DNA of 64,000 bases from Xylanibacter rodentium. Lineage in GTDB: Bacteria; Bacteroidota; Bacteroidia; Bacteroidales; Bacteroidaceae. Shown here piece by piece: positions 16,840 to 26,400 of the stretch. The DNA lies in the NCBI RefSeq assembly GCF_013166575.1, contig NZ_JABKKE010000006.1:1-64000 (forward strand), in the 5' to 3' direction. The notes below the pieces were generated by a model, which worked only from the letters and a program-made list of their open reading frames with translations, was not told the origin of the DNA and made no database searches. Both the position numbers and the translations under genes were made by a program. Position 1 is the stretch's first letter, and every line of letters starts with the position of its first letter.

Positions 16840-17133
16840 ATGGAAATTGTATCTATCGAGAAAAAGACCTTCGAGATGATGCTGGCGTCCTTCAACGCCC
16901 TCTCGGAGAAGGTTGCCGCCCTGAGGCACAAGAGCGACGGTGGGCGGCTGGAAAGGTGGCTCACGGGTGAGGAAGTCTGCGGGCAGTTGAGAATCAGCCC
17001 GCGCACGTTGCAGACGTTGCGCGACAGGCGGCTTATCGGCTACTCGCAGATAAACCGCAGGTTCTATTACAAGCCGGAAGAGGTCAGGAGGCTGGTTCCG
17101 CTTATCGGTACGCTCTATCCCGGCGGCAGGTAA
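16840..17133 (+). CDS. Helix-turn-helix (excisionase-like) protein C
   Basis: A 97-residue protein starting MEIVSIEKKTFEMML. The open frame reaches back to 16702, but the ATG at 16840 follows a promoter box at 16806-16813 and gives the usual length. The N-terminal helix is followed by an HTH_17 domain (about 35-85; LTGEEVCGQLRISPRTLQTL, then FYYKPEEVRRLV). It is the first of two plus-strand HTH genes, divergent from HTH genes A/B. The family suggests control of excision and transfer; direct evidence is lacking. Confidence 0.75.
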   Translation: MEIVSIEKKTFEMMLASFNALSEKVAALRHKSDGGRLERWLTGEEVCGQLRISPRTLQTLRDRRLIGYSQINRRFYYKPEEVRRLVPLIGTLYPGGR

Positions 17134-17163
17134 TCTTATTATTCACCCACTGAATCCGAAGTT

Positions 17164-17469
17164 ATGATGAACGAGAACAACGATGTTTTTACACTGGAGG
17201 ACGAGCCGCTTGCCACCGTGGTGCAAAATATGCGCAAAGGATCTAAATGGCTCTCCGCATTTTTGGAAAACTACCGTCCGCCGCTGGACGGGGAACGTTA
17301 CCTGACTGATAGGGAGGTAGCGGAATTGCTCCGCGTGAGCCGCCGTACCTTGCAGGAATACCGCAACAACAGGGTGCTGCCCTTTATTCTTTTAGGCGGG
17401 AAGGTGCTTTACCCCGAATCGGGATTGCGTGAACTGTTGGAGGCGAATTATCGCAAGCCGCTGGAATAA
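17164..17469 (+). CDS. Helix-turn-helix (excisionase-like) protein D
   Basis: A 101-residue protein with an acidic N-terminus and an HTH_17-type domain (about 48-95; LTDREVAELLRVSRRTLQEY, then YPESGLRELLEANY). It starts ATGATG, so the second ATG (17167) is equally possible. Its leader contains CCACTGAATCCGAAG, a variant of a motif repeated before topB and DUF1896. It ends 16 bp before a strong terminator, completing a two-gene plus-strand operon with protein C. Confidence 0.78.
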   Translation: MMNENNDVFTLEDEPLATVVQNMRKGSKWLSAFLENYRPPLDGERYLTDREVAELLRVSRRTLQEYRNNRVLPFILLGGKVLYPESGLRELLEANYRKPLE

Positions 17470-17485
17470 AGGAAGTATGAAAACG

Positions 17486-17536
17486 AACAAAAAGGAAACG
17501 GACAATTCAAATTAGGCTGTCCGTTTCCTTTTTGTT
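17486..17536. terminator. Strong bidirectional terminator between converging ICE genes
   Basis: Perfect 19-bp arms starting AACAAAAAGGAAACGG with a 13-nt loop; the stem ends in CTTTTTGTT. The A- and T-rich ends give a terminator in both directions, between the plus-strand HTH genes and the minus-strand RhuM-like gene. Confidence 0.9.
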
Positions 17537-17551
17537 GGCACGTATGCGTGT

Positions 17552-17914
17552 TCAGCAATACCCGGCTTTCCCGTTCTGTAAGAACATCACGTATGCCTGT
17601 CGCTTTTCTTTCGAGAGAGCTTTACCCACCAGCCATGTGCGGAACACGTGCGTGCAATAAGTATTCAGCCGGAAAGCAATGGGTATGATGATCTCAAGCG
17701 AGTAAACATCCGCATACAGACCGTTTTCAAGTTGAATGTAGCGGCATACCTCGTAGTCGCTCAATACGTCCGCTTTGAGAATGGCTTTGATGGCGGCGTT
17801 TACTGCCGGGACACCCGTGTGGAACAGTCCGGCGATTTCTCCGGCGGTCATCCATACATCGTTACCGGTTACGCTGACCGCCTTGTCCTCAATGATGATT
17901 ATGTCACGTTTCAT
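17552..17914 (-). CDS. Small RhuM-like protein next to the integrase
   Basis: A 120-residue protein. The N-terminus carries a predicted helix-turn-helix (MTAGEIAGLFHTGVPAVNAA). The segment DVYSLEIIIPIAFRLNTYCT followed by FRTWLVGKAL resembles the RhuM/virulence-protein family. Genes like this commonly sit just downstream of the integrase in CTnDOT-type elements. It is 12 bp from the integrase stop, on the same strand, and ends at the bidirectional terminator. The function is unknown. Confidence 0.6.
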   Translation of the reverse strand: MKRDIIIIEDKAVSVTGNDVWMTAGEIAGLFHTGVPAVNAAIKAILKADVLSDYEVCRYIQLENGLYADVYSLEIIIPIAFRLNTYCTHVFRTWLVGKALSKEKRQAYVMFLQNGKAGYC

Positions 17915-17926
17915 GGCGTCTCTGTT

Positions 17927-19162
17927 TTAGATGGTGCAACCTGCAAATTCCTCGATTTGGTTCAATCTCGCGGCAAGGTTCTCCATGTCTTGATTGAGCT
18001 TCTCTTTGGTTATTTTCGCGTATATCTGCGTTGTCTTTATGCTCTTGTGTCCCAGCATGGAACTGACCGTTTCGATGGGTACGCCGTTGGAGAGGAACAC
18101 CGTCGTGGCTGCCGTGTGGCGGCTTTGATGCCATGTAATATGTTTGGTGATACCGCAACGCTTGGCAACGGCACGGATTCCGGCAAGACACGTGTTGTAG
18201 TGGGGTACAGGGAAAATCCTGCCGTCCCCGCACAGCCCACGGTATTTGTCGATGATGCGCTTCGCTATGTCGAGCATACGGATGTTGGACACCACACCCG
18301 TCTTCTGGCGGTTGATATTTATCCACTCGTGTTCATCAAAGTAGGTGCGGATATTCTCTTCCGTGAGGTTACGCATATCGGCGAACGACAAGCCCGTGAA
18401 GGTGCAGAACAGGTATAGATCACGATACAGTTCTTGCTTCGCATTCTTCAGCTTGCCTTCCATCAGTAGGCGGATTTCATCTTTCGTCAGAAAGCTGCGG
18501 GTCGTTTCCTCCTTCCTGATTTCATACTCGCGGAACGGGTCGCGCGTGAGCCACTCATTGTTGATGGCGATGAACACCATCGTCCGAAGCGGGCAGACAT
18601 ACAGCCACACGGTGTTGGTGCAGCAGTGTTTGTCCGTGCGCAGGAACATTTCAAAATCGGAAATGAAAGCGGGAGTAAGCTCTTTCAGGGCGATGTCCTT
18701 CACATGGTAGCGGATGGTGAGAAACTCTTGCAGGTGCTTGTAAACGATCTTGTACTTGTCAAACGTGCCTTTGGCTTTCATGCCTGCCTCCACCTGCTTG
18801 GCATAGTCCTCGTTGTGTTGCCGGAACACCTGCAACAGCGTGTGGTAGCGGTGTTCCAGTCCGAGAAAGGCGTTTTTCACCTTTTCCGCAGTGACGAAGT
18901 TATCACGCTCCATGATTTCCTGATAATGCTTGTTGATGCGTACGCGCATCTTGTCAAGCATACGGTTCGTTTCGAGTGCAGCCGTGCTTCTGCCCGTGAC
19001 ACGTCCTCCTTTGGTGTCCCACAGCTTGGGATCGACGGTCAGTTTGCAGCTGAACTGTGTCTGGCTGCCGTCCACCGTGATACGTCCCATGACGGGTACT
19101 GTCCCGTCCTTTTTCACTACCTGACGTTTGAGGTAGTAGATAACTGAAAATGTACTCTTCAT
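17927..19162 (-). CDS. ICE tyrosine integrase, IntDOT-like
   Basis: A 411-residue integrase with an arm-binding N-terminus, a core-binding domain (about 105-215) and a catalytic domain. Visible residues are Lys287 (RQKTG), His345 and Arg348 (WHQSRH), His372 (LGHKS) and Tyr381 (TTQIYAKI). The position of the first catalytic arginine is Ser259 (TGLSFADM), as in IntDOT of CTnDOT, which also carries Ser259. The start at 19162 is preferred over 19186 because a TAATTTTG promoter box lies at 19184-19191 on the minus strand and the numbering then matches IntDOT. It catalyses excision and integration of the element; the putative attachment site lies about 320 bp upstream at 19483-19492. Confidence 0.93.
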   Translation of the reverse strand: MKSTFSVIYYLKRQVVKKDGTVPVMGRITVDGSQTQFSCKLTVDPKLWDTKGGRVTGRSTAALETNRMLDKMRVRINKHYQEIMERDNFVTAEKVKNAFLGLEHRYHTLLQVFRQHNEDYAKQVEAGMKAKGTFDKYKIVYKHLQEFLTIRYHVKDIALKELTPAFISDFEMFLRTDKHCCTNTVWLYVCPLRTMVFIAINNEWLTRDPFREYEIRKEETTRSFLTKDEIRLLMEGKLKNAKQELYRDLYLFCTFTGLSFADMRNLTEENIRTYFDEHEWININRQKTGVVSNIRMLDIAKRIIDKYRGLCGDGRIFPVPHYNTCLAGIRAVAKRCGITKHITWHQSRHTAATTVFLSNGVPIETVSSMLGHKSIKTTQIYAKITKEKLNQDMENLAARLNQIEEFAGCTI

Positions 19163-19183
19163 CGTCCTTAATTTTTTTAGGTT

Positions 19184-19191
19184 CAAAATTA
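19184..19191 (-). promoter_or_regulatory. Promoter -7 box of the ICE integrase
   Basis: The minus strand reads TAATTTTG, matching TAnnTTTG, 21 bp before the start codon at 19162. Confidence 0.55.
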
Positions 19192-19482
19192 GTCGGTGAA
19201 GAATCCTTCGTCGGTACGCAAAACACGGAGGAACGGCGCAATCTTTTTCCGTAACCGGATTTGTTGCGTGAGTTGTCAGTAACTCACTATATCACAATGT
19301 CTTGTTTTGCCATTCTTACCCATTTCGTCACCTATATGGTGTGGTTACGAACAAGTAACGTAGCGGCGTCTTGACTTGGCTTCGGCAAGGATTGTGGTGG
19401 CGTTGGAGATAATCGGCAGATTAAATGAAACCTCTGTAAATCAATTCTATTACTTCATTCTTCCGTATTCCACTTTTTTGTA
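19192..19482. other. Terminal non-coding region of the ICE
   Basis: This 291-bp stretch between integrase promoter and attachment site holds no convincing gene. It contains a short inverted repeat (GTGAGTT/AACTCAC, 19268-19287). In CTnDOT this region carries the arm-type integrase-binding sites; equivalents are expected here but cannot be marked by eye. Confidence 0.5.
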
Positions 19483-19492
19483 GTAACTTTGC
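19483..19492 (+). other. Probable ICE attachment site (CTnDOT-type)
   Basis: GTAACTTTGC matches the CTnDOT target consensus GTANNTTTGC. It lies between the integrase side of the element and the first chromosomal gene. It includes TAACTTTG, a -7 promoter box, only 4 bp before the symporter start codon. The other end of the element is outside the window. Confidence 0.7.
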
Positions 19493-19495
19493 ACC

Positions 19496-20923
19496 ATGAT
19501 TATCATTATGACTATTCTATTATACTTTGCAGTGCTGCTGGGTGTAAGCCGGCTGACGGCAAAGAAGGCGACAAACGAGACCTTCTATCGTGGTGAGCGC
19601 CGTTCACCATGGTACGTTGTCGCGTTCGGCATGATAGGCGCGTCGATAAGCGGCGTGTCGGTGATGTCGGTGCCGGGCATGGTAACCGAAACCGGCATGA
19701 CCTATCTGCAAGCCTGCATGGGATTCATACTCGGATATTTTGCGGTAGCATTCCTTTTACTTCCGGTTTACTACCGCCTCAACCTTACCACTATATACAC
19801 CTATCTCGACCAACGGCTCGGGACAGGAGCATACAAGACGGGGGCATGGTTCTTCATGCTGTCCAAGATGACGAGAGCCGCCGTAAGTTTTTATGTGGTA
19901 TGTGTCATTCTGCAACGCTTTGCGCTCGAACAGACCGGGATGCCGTTTGCCGCTACCGTTGTGTGCATGGTGGCGCTGATATGGCTGTACACCCGCAGAG
20001 GCGGCATAAAGACATTGGTATGGACGGACACTCTGCACACTGCATGCCTCTTGACATCGGTAGTACTGATATTGGCCGGAGTGGCCGATGCACTCGGTAT
20101 GGACGCAGAGGAGGCCGTACGGGCCGTGGCAGCATCACCGATGAGCCGTATGTTTGTATTCGACGACTGGATGTCCACACAAAACTTCTGGAAACAGTTC
20201 CTGAGCGGCATATTTATCGTCATTGTAATGACTGGACTCGATCAGGATATGATGCAGAAGAATCTGACATGCAAGACTCTGCGTGAAGCACAAAAAGACA
20301 TGTGCACCTACGGTTTCGCCTTTCTACCGACCAATCTGCTGTTTCTCTCGCTCGGTGTACTGCTCGTGATGTTGGCTGGCCGCCAAGGCATGCCGCTGCC
20401 GGCATCGGGCGACGAACTGCTTCCTATGTTCGCGGCAACGGGAAATTTGGGAACCGCCGTTGTCGTACTCTTCACCATCGGTATCGTGGCAGCTTCGTTC
20501 AGCAGTGCCGATTCGGCACTTACATCGCTCACCACGAGTTTCTGCGTGGATATCTGCCGACGTCCTGCCGACGAACGGTTGCGCTGCAGAGTCCATCTGG
20601 GCTTATGCGGGTTGTTTGTAATGTTTATCCTGCTGTTCCGCATGATAAACTCAACAAGCGTCATCAATGCCATATACATTCTTTGTTCATATACCTACGG
20701 CCCGCTGCTGGGGCTGTTTGCCTTCGGTCTGCTCACAAAGCGATGTGCCGACAACCGTTGTGTGCCGTGGATAGCCATAGGGGCGCCGTTGGCATGCTTC
20801 GCAATAGACAAAATGACGGTTGCCACCACGGGCTACCGCTTCGGCTACGAATTGCTTATGATGAACGGCCTGATTACCTTCGCGGGGCTTTGGATTACTG
20901 GAAAACGAAGAAAAGCGGCTTGA
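19496..20923 (+). CDS. Sodium:solute symporter (SSS family)
   Basis: A 475-residue inner-membrane transporter with about 12-13 hydrophobic segments. Family features include GMIGASISGVSVMSVPG in TM2 (sodium-site region) and FTIGIVAASFSSADSALTSL in the TM8 region, where SSS proteins place the serine/threonine sodium ligands. The substrate cannot be inferred. The first ATG (19496) lies 4 bp after the TAACTTTG box, so transcripts would be nearly leaderless; the ATG at 19508 is a good alternative. The gene marks the start of the chromosome beside the ICE. Its -7 box is part of the attachment site, so sequence upstream of the box now comes from the element. It converges on the histidine kinase gene with a 16-bp gap. 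Confidence 0.85.
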   Translation: MIIIMTILLYFAVLLGVSRLTAKKATNETFYRGERRSPWYVVAFGMIGASISGVSVMSVPGMVTETGMTYLQACMGFILGYFAVAFLLLPVYYRLNLTTIYTYLDQRLGTGAYKTGAWFFMLSKMTRAAVSFYVVCVILQRFALEQTGMPFAATVVCMVALIWLYTRRGGIKTLVWTDTLHTACLLTSVVLILAGVADALGMDAEEAVRAVAASPMSRMFVFDDWMSTQNFWKQFLSGIFIVIVMTGLDQDMMQKNLTCKTLREAQKDMCTYGFAFLPTNLLFLSLGVLLVMLAGRQGMPLPASGDELLPMFAATGNLGTAVVVLFTIGIVAASFSSADSALTSLTTSFCVDICRRPADERLRCRVHLGLCGLFVMFILLFRMINSTSVINAIYILCSYTYGPLLGLFAFGLLTKRCADNRCVPWIAIGAPLACFAIDKMTVATTGYRFGYELLMMNGLITFAGLWITGKRRKAA

Positions 20924-20939
20924 CAACGGCTCTTTACAA

Positions 20940-22394
20940 TCACCGCGAAAGTACAATCGTAAAGAACAGTCCCCCACCCGGCCGATTTTCAACAGATATG
21001 CTGCCACCGTGCAAAAGCACGGCATTCTTGACGATGGACAGGCCGAGTCCCGTACCTCCGGCCGTGCGCGAACGTCCCTTGTCTATGCGGTAGAAGCGTT
21101 CAAACAGACGCGGAAGATGTTCTTGCGGCACACCACAGCCATTGTCGGACACGGAAAGCACTATTTTGTCGTCGCCATCGAAACAACAACCGGATAACAA
21201 CGGCATTATGCTGATTCTGTCTCCTCCACTGTAAGCTATGGCATTGTCTATGAGATTGCGGAATACAGACGCAAGGAGCGAGGCATTTCCTGTTATCAGC
21301 AACGGTCCGGTGACGCCATTGACAATCTCCATCCCTTTTCCGGCAGCCACAGGGCCGCAGTCGTCTACCACCTCGGCTATGATGGCGGCCAGGTCTATCG
21401 GCTCACGCATCACCGATGATGGGGCATCATCCATACGTGTGATGAGCGACACGTCGTTGAGCAAACTCCTCAAACGCCCGGTATCGGCAAGACAACGGCG
21501 AAGAAAGTCGTCGCGCTTCTCCTCGCTCAAGTTATTGTGTGCCAGCAATGTTTCCACACACAACTGTATTGAAGCCACCGGTGTTTTCAATTCGTGATTG
21601 ATGTTGTTGGTGAGCTGTTTCTTTATACGCTCCTTCTCCCGTTGCTCGTGCAATGCCGCACGATGTTCGCGGTCGCGGTCGGCATTGGCTTGTTGCAGAC
21701 TGGCATAGAGACGCACTATATGATTGGATATGGAACCAAGCTCGTCACGCGGAAACGGCTCAGTATCGTAAATGCGTTCACCACGTTCGGCCCGTTCGGC
21801 AAAACGGTTGAGCCTAAGGATATGCTGTCCCAACCGTCGGGTTACAAAGAACCCTAACGTACACATTACAAATGTCACACCGCCCATTATCCAAAGAAAG
21901 CCGAAATCAGCACGCAGCAGTTCGATGAGTGATACGGTATAGGGCACCGCGCTGCGAACAACATATCCGCCATTACCTCGTGTGGCAGAATAAAAATATG
22001 TCTTGCCCGTACTCTCACTATGTCGGCGTACTGTATAACCGGAACCTGTTTTGAGTGCAAGGGCTATTTCTTCTCGCGAAAGATGACTAGCATGAGGAAT
22101 GGTGTCAAGGGTATTGTCATAGACAACATTTCCGGAAGTATCAATCACACTGACCCTCAGCTCGTCGAAAGGATGCAGCAATGATTTTGATATATGCAAA
22201 GCATCATCGCCACCGGCAAGGTCGTCAAGTATGTAGTGGTTTATCAATTGTAACTGTACATTCAGTTCACCGGTCTTGAACATCTTTTCACGATGATACT
22301 GAAAGCATACGAAACACCCCACAAGCAACACCGAATAGCCGAACAGCCACATGAAAAGTCGCTGCGAATATGTTATCTTATTCCATAAAGCCAT
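20940..22394 (-). CDS. Sensor histidine kinase (RprX-like)
   Basis: A 484-residue membrane sensor. TM1 lies near residues 14-32 and TM2 near 168-188, with a periplasmic domain of about 135 residues between them, then a HAMP-like region. The dimerisation helix has the phospho-accepting histidine in NHELKTPVASIQ (about residue 266). The ATPase domain shows NLIDNAIAYS (N box), SVSDNGCGVP (G1) and GGTGLGLSIV (G2). Its start overlaps the end of the response-regulator gene by 17 bp, so the pair is co-translated. The RprX comparison rests on overall layout in Bacteroidetes, and the signal is unknown. Confidence 0.85.
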   Translation of the reverse strand: MALWNKITYSQRLFMWLFGYSVLLVGCFVCFQYHREKMFKTGELNVQLQLINHYILDDLAGGDDALHISKSLLHPFDELRVSVIDTSGNVVYDNTLDTIPHASHLSREEIALALKTGSGYTVRRHSESTGKTYFYSATRGNGGYVVRSAVPYTVSLIELLRADFGFLWIMGGVTFVMCTLGFFVTRRLGQHILRLNRFAERAERGERIYDTEPFPRDELGSISNHIVRLYASLQQANADRDREHRAALHEQREKERIKKQLTNNINHELKTPVASIQLCVETLLAHNNLSEEKRDDFLRRCLADTGRLRSLLNDVSLITRMDDAPSSVMREPIDLAAIIAEVVDDCGPVAAGKGMEIVNGVTGPLLITGNASLLASVFRNLIDNAIAYSGGDRISIMPLLSGCCFDGDDKIVLSVSDNGCGVPQEHLPRLFERFYRIDKGRSRTAGGTGLGLSIVKNAVLLHGGSISVENRPGGGLFFTIVLSR

Positions 22395-23076
22395 AACCGT
22401 AACCTGAACGTGTAACGATGTTCTTACCGTAAAGACCTATTTTCTGACGTATACGTGTGATATTGACATCAACAACACGGTCGAGCACCACCACCCCATC
22501 AGTCCATATACCTTTCAAGAGTTCGGCACGGGTGAATATCCTGCCCCTGTTTGACAACAGTTTCAACAGTATCTCGAACTCCTTGCGTGGCATGTTCACT
22601 TCCTTGCCATCCACCATGCACACCTTTTTCGACGGGATAACCCTCAGCCCGAGATAGGATATTTCGTCGTCAGGCTCGTGGACAGCCGGTACTGCATGAA
22701 TAGTGGCACGACGCAGCACTGCCCTGACACGGGCAAGAACGTTACGCAACGAATAAGGTTTCATGATATAGTCATCGGCACCGAGGTCGAGTCCGGCCAC
22801 CATATCTTCCTCAGTATCCTTGGCCGTACAGAATATCACGGGCCGTGACGCCGTGGCCGGATTGGACTTTATGATACCGGCAAGCTGTATGCCCGATATC
22901 TCTCCCATCATGATGTCAAGCAGGAACAAATCATAACCGGTGAGGTCGAATGCCAGCGCCTCTTCGGCACTGCACGCCGTATCCACCTCATACCCTTCAG
23001 ACTCAAGATTGAAACGGAGCGCCTCACAGAGCGTCTCTTCATCGTCAACTACAAGTATACGTGTTTTTGTATCCAT
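22378..23076 (-). CDS. OmpR-family response regulator (RprY-like)
   Basis: A 232-residue DNA-binding response regulator. The receiver domain has the acidic pair DD (11-12), phospho-acceptor Asp54 (LFLLDIMMGE) and the conserved lysine in YIMKPYS. The C-terminal winged helix ends RSGYGYGFME. The frame is open to 23130, but the start at 23076 (MDTKTRILVVDDE) is chosen from family length and the TATCTTTG promoter box at 23100-23107. It overlaps the downstream kinase gene by 17 bp. The similarity to RprY is by family recognition; the regulon cannot be inferred here. Confidence 0.88.
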   Translation of the reverse strand: MDTKTRILVVDDEETLCEALRFNLESEGYEVDTACSAEEALAFDLTGYDLFLLDIMMGEISGIQLAGIIKSNPATASRPVIFCTAKDTEEDMVAGLDLGADDYIMKPYSLRNVLARVRAVLRRATIHAVPAVHEPDDEISYLGLRVIPSKKVCMVDGKEVNMPRKEFEILLKLLSNRGRIFTRAELLKGIWTDGVVVLDRVVDVNITRIRQKIGLYGKNIVTRSGYGYGFME

Positions 23077-23099
23077 AAAAAACGACTTTTTATATGTTG

Positions 23100-23107
23100 C
23101 AAAGATA
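23100..23107 (-). promoter_or_regulatory. Promoter -7 box of the two-component operon
   Basis: The minus strand reads TATCTTTG, matching TAnnTTTG, 23 bp before the response-regulator start. Confidence 0.55.
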
Positions 23108-23260
23108 CACAATAGCATAATAATAACCACAATGTTACAATAAGTTTAATAAAAAATTATCAATATTTGCCATAAAACAAAGTCTGTAGGAAATTAGTGG
23201 GTAAAATTTTTCACGGCCACCGATATTCTTAAAATAGTCATAACAAACGATTATATACAA

Positions 23261-23294
23261 CAAAAAAGGTTTCAAAGCATTTGCTCTGAAACCT
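23261..23294 (-). terminator. Terminator of the tRNA-Asp gene
   Basis: On the minus strand a 12-bp stem (AGGTTTCAGAGC against GCTTTGAAACCT, one mismatch) with a 4-nt loop is followed by TTTTTT. It begins 9 bp past the 3' end of the tRNA gene. Confidence 0.85.
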
Positions 23295-23303
23295 CTTAAA
23301 AGT

Positions 23304-23380
23304 TGGCGGTGCGTACGGGACTCGAACCCGTGACCCCATGCGTGACAGGCATGTATTCTAACCAACTGAACTAACGCACC
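23304..23380 (-). tRNA. tRNA-Asp (GTC)
   Basis: A full cloverleaf is visible on the minus strand. The acceptor stem pairs GGTGCGT with ACGCACC, the D-loop contains AGTTGGTTA, and the anticodon arm CATGC-CTGTCAC-GCATG gives anticodon GTC. The T-arm reads ACGGG-TTCGAGT-CCCGT. Discriminator G and an encoded CCA follow, giving 77 nt. A TACCTTTG promoter box lies at 23405-23412. Confidence 0.96.
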
Positions 23381-23404
23381 TCTGTGCTTTCTTGATTGCG
23401 GATG

Positions 23405-23412
23405 CAAAGGTA
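23405..23412 (-). promoter_or_regulatory. Promoter -7 box of tRNA-Asp
   Basis: The minus strand reads TACCTTTG, matching TAnnTTTG, 24 bp before the tRNA 5' end. Confidence 0.55.
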
Positions 23413-23464
23413 GGAAGTTTTTTCGGATTAACCAAATTTTTTACGAGAAAAATCAATGATTTTT

Positions 23465-26400
23465 TTAAATCCCATTATTTTTATCCTGTGGTTTATCTTT
23501 GTTTTCGTGTATATTTTCTTCTTGATTCAACTGTTCCTTATTTCCTGAATACTTACTTGGAACAACTCCGTATTTAGCCTTAAAACACTTGTTAAAATAT
23601 GAAGCGTCTTTAATTCCCACACGATAACTAACTTCTGATACGGTAAGATTACCCTCCGCCAACAAGTCGGCGGCTATACGCATACGTTCGTTTTGCAGAT
23701 ACTTGTTTGGCGACATACCGATAAGCTCTTTCATCTTGGAAAAAACCTTTGTACGCCCAATTCCCATCTGAGCCGCAAGCACATCAACAGTAAAATCGGG
23801 ATCAGCAACATGCTGTGCCACAATCGTTGCCACCCTGTCTATGAAATTCTTGTCAGCCGGTGATGTCAGTATGCACGTCTTTACGCCATATTGTCCGTCA
23901 GACCTAACATCAACAGGACAACAATCTGACGGAGAGGTCCCGGAAGAGACATCCGAAGAAGTGGAGGAAAAAGCAGAAGATACCGAAGAAGAATTTACGG
24001 CACGTGCCTGCCTTATCAACTGAACGGCACGTCCTATGAGCAGCCGGAAGTTGCAGGGTTTTACCATATAATCATCGGCCCCGGCATTATAGCTGCGCAG
24101 CTGATGGTTCTCGTCGTCAAGTGCCGTAAGCATTATCACGGGAATGACAGCCGTAACATCAGCGCTCTTCAACTGTTTCACAATGTCATACCCGCTCATA
24201 TCAGGCAACATAACATCGCATATGACAAGTGCCGGCATTCTCTCTGCAATACCAGTGAGGGCAGCCAGCCCGGTGGTATAACAGTCGGTGCGGAAATACC
24301 GCCCCGTCTCACAGCTTATCTGCTCCATCATATCCGGGTCGTCCTCTATTATAGCTATACGCGTATCGTTGAGAGCCTCCGGACGAAGCTCACGTATTAT
24401 ATCCTCACAACCGTCATCATGCCGTTGACCAACCGATGTGTCCACTGCCATCCCCCGTTTACGGTCGGCATCGGAATAGGCATTGCCGTCAGCCGGCAAC
24501 ATCACCGTAAACACCGAACCACCTTCCGGCTTACGCCTGTATGTCATGGTACCATGGTGCAAAACAGCCATACTGTGAGCCACATAAAGTCCTATTCCCA
24601 TGCCACCCTGCGATACATGCCCCTGCATGAACGGCTGGAACAGACTTGCCTGCTGTTCGTCGCTGATACCCGGTCCGTCGTCTTCGACAGCTATCACAAT
24701 GCTATCTCCGTCAAGACGCACTGAAAGTGTGGCCATTCCATGCTCAGGTGCATATTTTATGGCATTGCTCATAAGATTATATACAATGGTCTCCACCATA
24801 CGATGATCGAACTCCACATCGTAACGTTTGGCAAACGGTGTGAAAACGGTGCGCATATCTTTTCGTCGGGCTATGCTCCAAAAGTCCTGATATATGTTCC
24901 GGACAAAACCTATTATATCATCACGCTCCACTTGCAATCTGATATTGCCGGTGTTTACCCGCCTGAACTCCATCAGCATGTCCACCAGACGGAGAAGCCG
25001 GCGTGTGCCCCGGCGGGCAGTCTGCAGAGCCGCACGCGACGACCTGTCGTTGTTGAGCTTGTCCACAGCCCCCTGAATGATGGCCAGCGGTGTACGGAAC
25101 TCATGTGTGATACTGGTAAAGAAATTCAGTCGGAATTCAGTAAGCTGCTTCTCCAACTTCATCTGTTGATGCAAACGTAGACGTTCACGCGCGTTCGTAT
25201 ATATATATAACCCAAACATCATCGACAATGCGGCATATATAAACCACGCAGGCCACGTGCTGTACCATGGTCGACGGATAATTATTGTAACGTCACGCTC
25301 CGGACTCCACTTGTTATTGCTCAATGCACGGATATGAAAAATGTATTTACCGGAAGGAAGATTGTTGTATTCTACATGGTTGATGCTCGTCACCGGACGC
25401 CACGTGCGGTCGCTTCCTTCCAGATAATACTGATAGAGCGAAGAGTTGATATCGTCATACTCAAAGTTTGAGAATGACAGCGAAATGGTATTCTCGTTAT
25501 GTCCAAGCACAATTTCGCTTATAAGGCTTACTGCCTGATTCAATACGCTGTCGGCACTGACAGAACGACCGTTGACCAGTATATCAGTGACACACACCTC
25601 AGCCGGCCTGCGGCTGTCACTCTCGTAGCGTTGTCTCGGTGTGATCAAAGTAAGTCCATGGCGTGTACCGAACAACAGCCTACCGTCAGCCAGCCGCAAG
25701 GCGCAGTTGTCCGAATAGTCGTTTCGTTCGGGCATATTACCGAACATAAATGTCTTGACCTTCATGTCACGGTCGTAAATACGTGAAAGACCGTTTGTCG
25801 TGGCCACCCAAATATTGCCGAAACGATCGTCAAGAATCGAACAGACATTGTTGTCTGCCAATCCCTTGCCTGTGGTCAGTGCGGTACATTCGGTGATAGC
25901 CATATTCTTGTCAAACTTGCATCTCACCACCCCACTGCCCTTCCCACCGGCCCACAGATACCCTCCGGCATACCTTATCGTACGCATCTCGTCGAACGGG
26001 AAACGTCCGTTGGCAGTGTTGAAGCACAGAAAATCATCGTTGGTTATATTTTGCCGCTTGGTATCTACGGCATACAGGCCGTTGCTCGACGCTATCCACA
26101 GCCACCCGTCCGGTCCCGGTTCAAACTTATGCAAACGCGACTCGTTTATACTGCGGGTGAGAAGATTGAGGAAACGAAGATTGCCGTCAGCCTCATATTC
26201 AGTAACCACTATACCATTTTCATACGATGCCAGCCACACCCGGCCGTAACCATCTTGCCAAATGTCATAAAAATCATTGGTAGGGATATGCCGGCCAGCG
26301 TCATGCTTACTATACCGCCGGCCGTCGACATACAGACCGGCACCACGCGTGGCTATCCACTCATGTCCGTCAGTGTCGGTCATGTAGGCATAAGCACAGG

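Noticed and set aside
23304..23380. tRNA-Asp as ICE attachment site
   Set aside because: The integrase end of the element is almost 4 kb away with intact chromosomal genes in between; GTAACTTTGC at 19483 fits the CTnDOT target.
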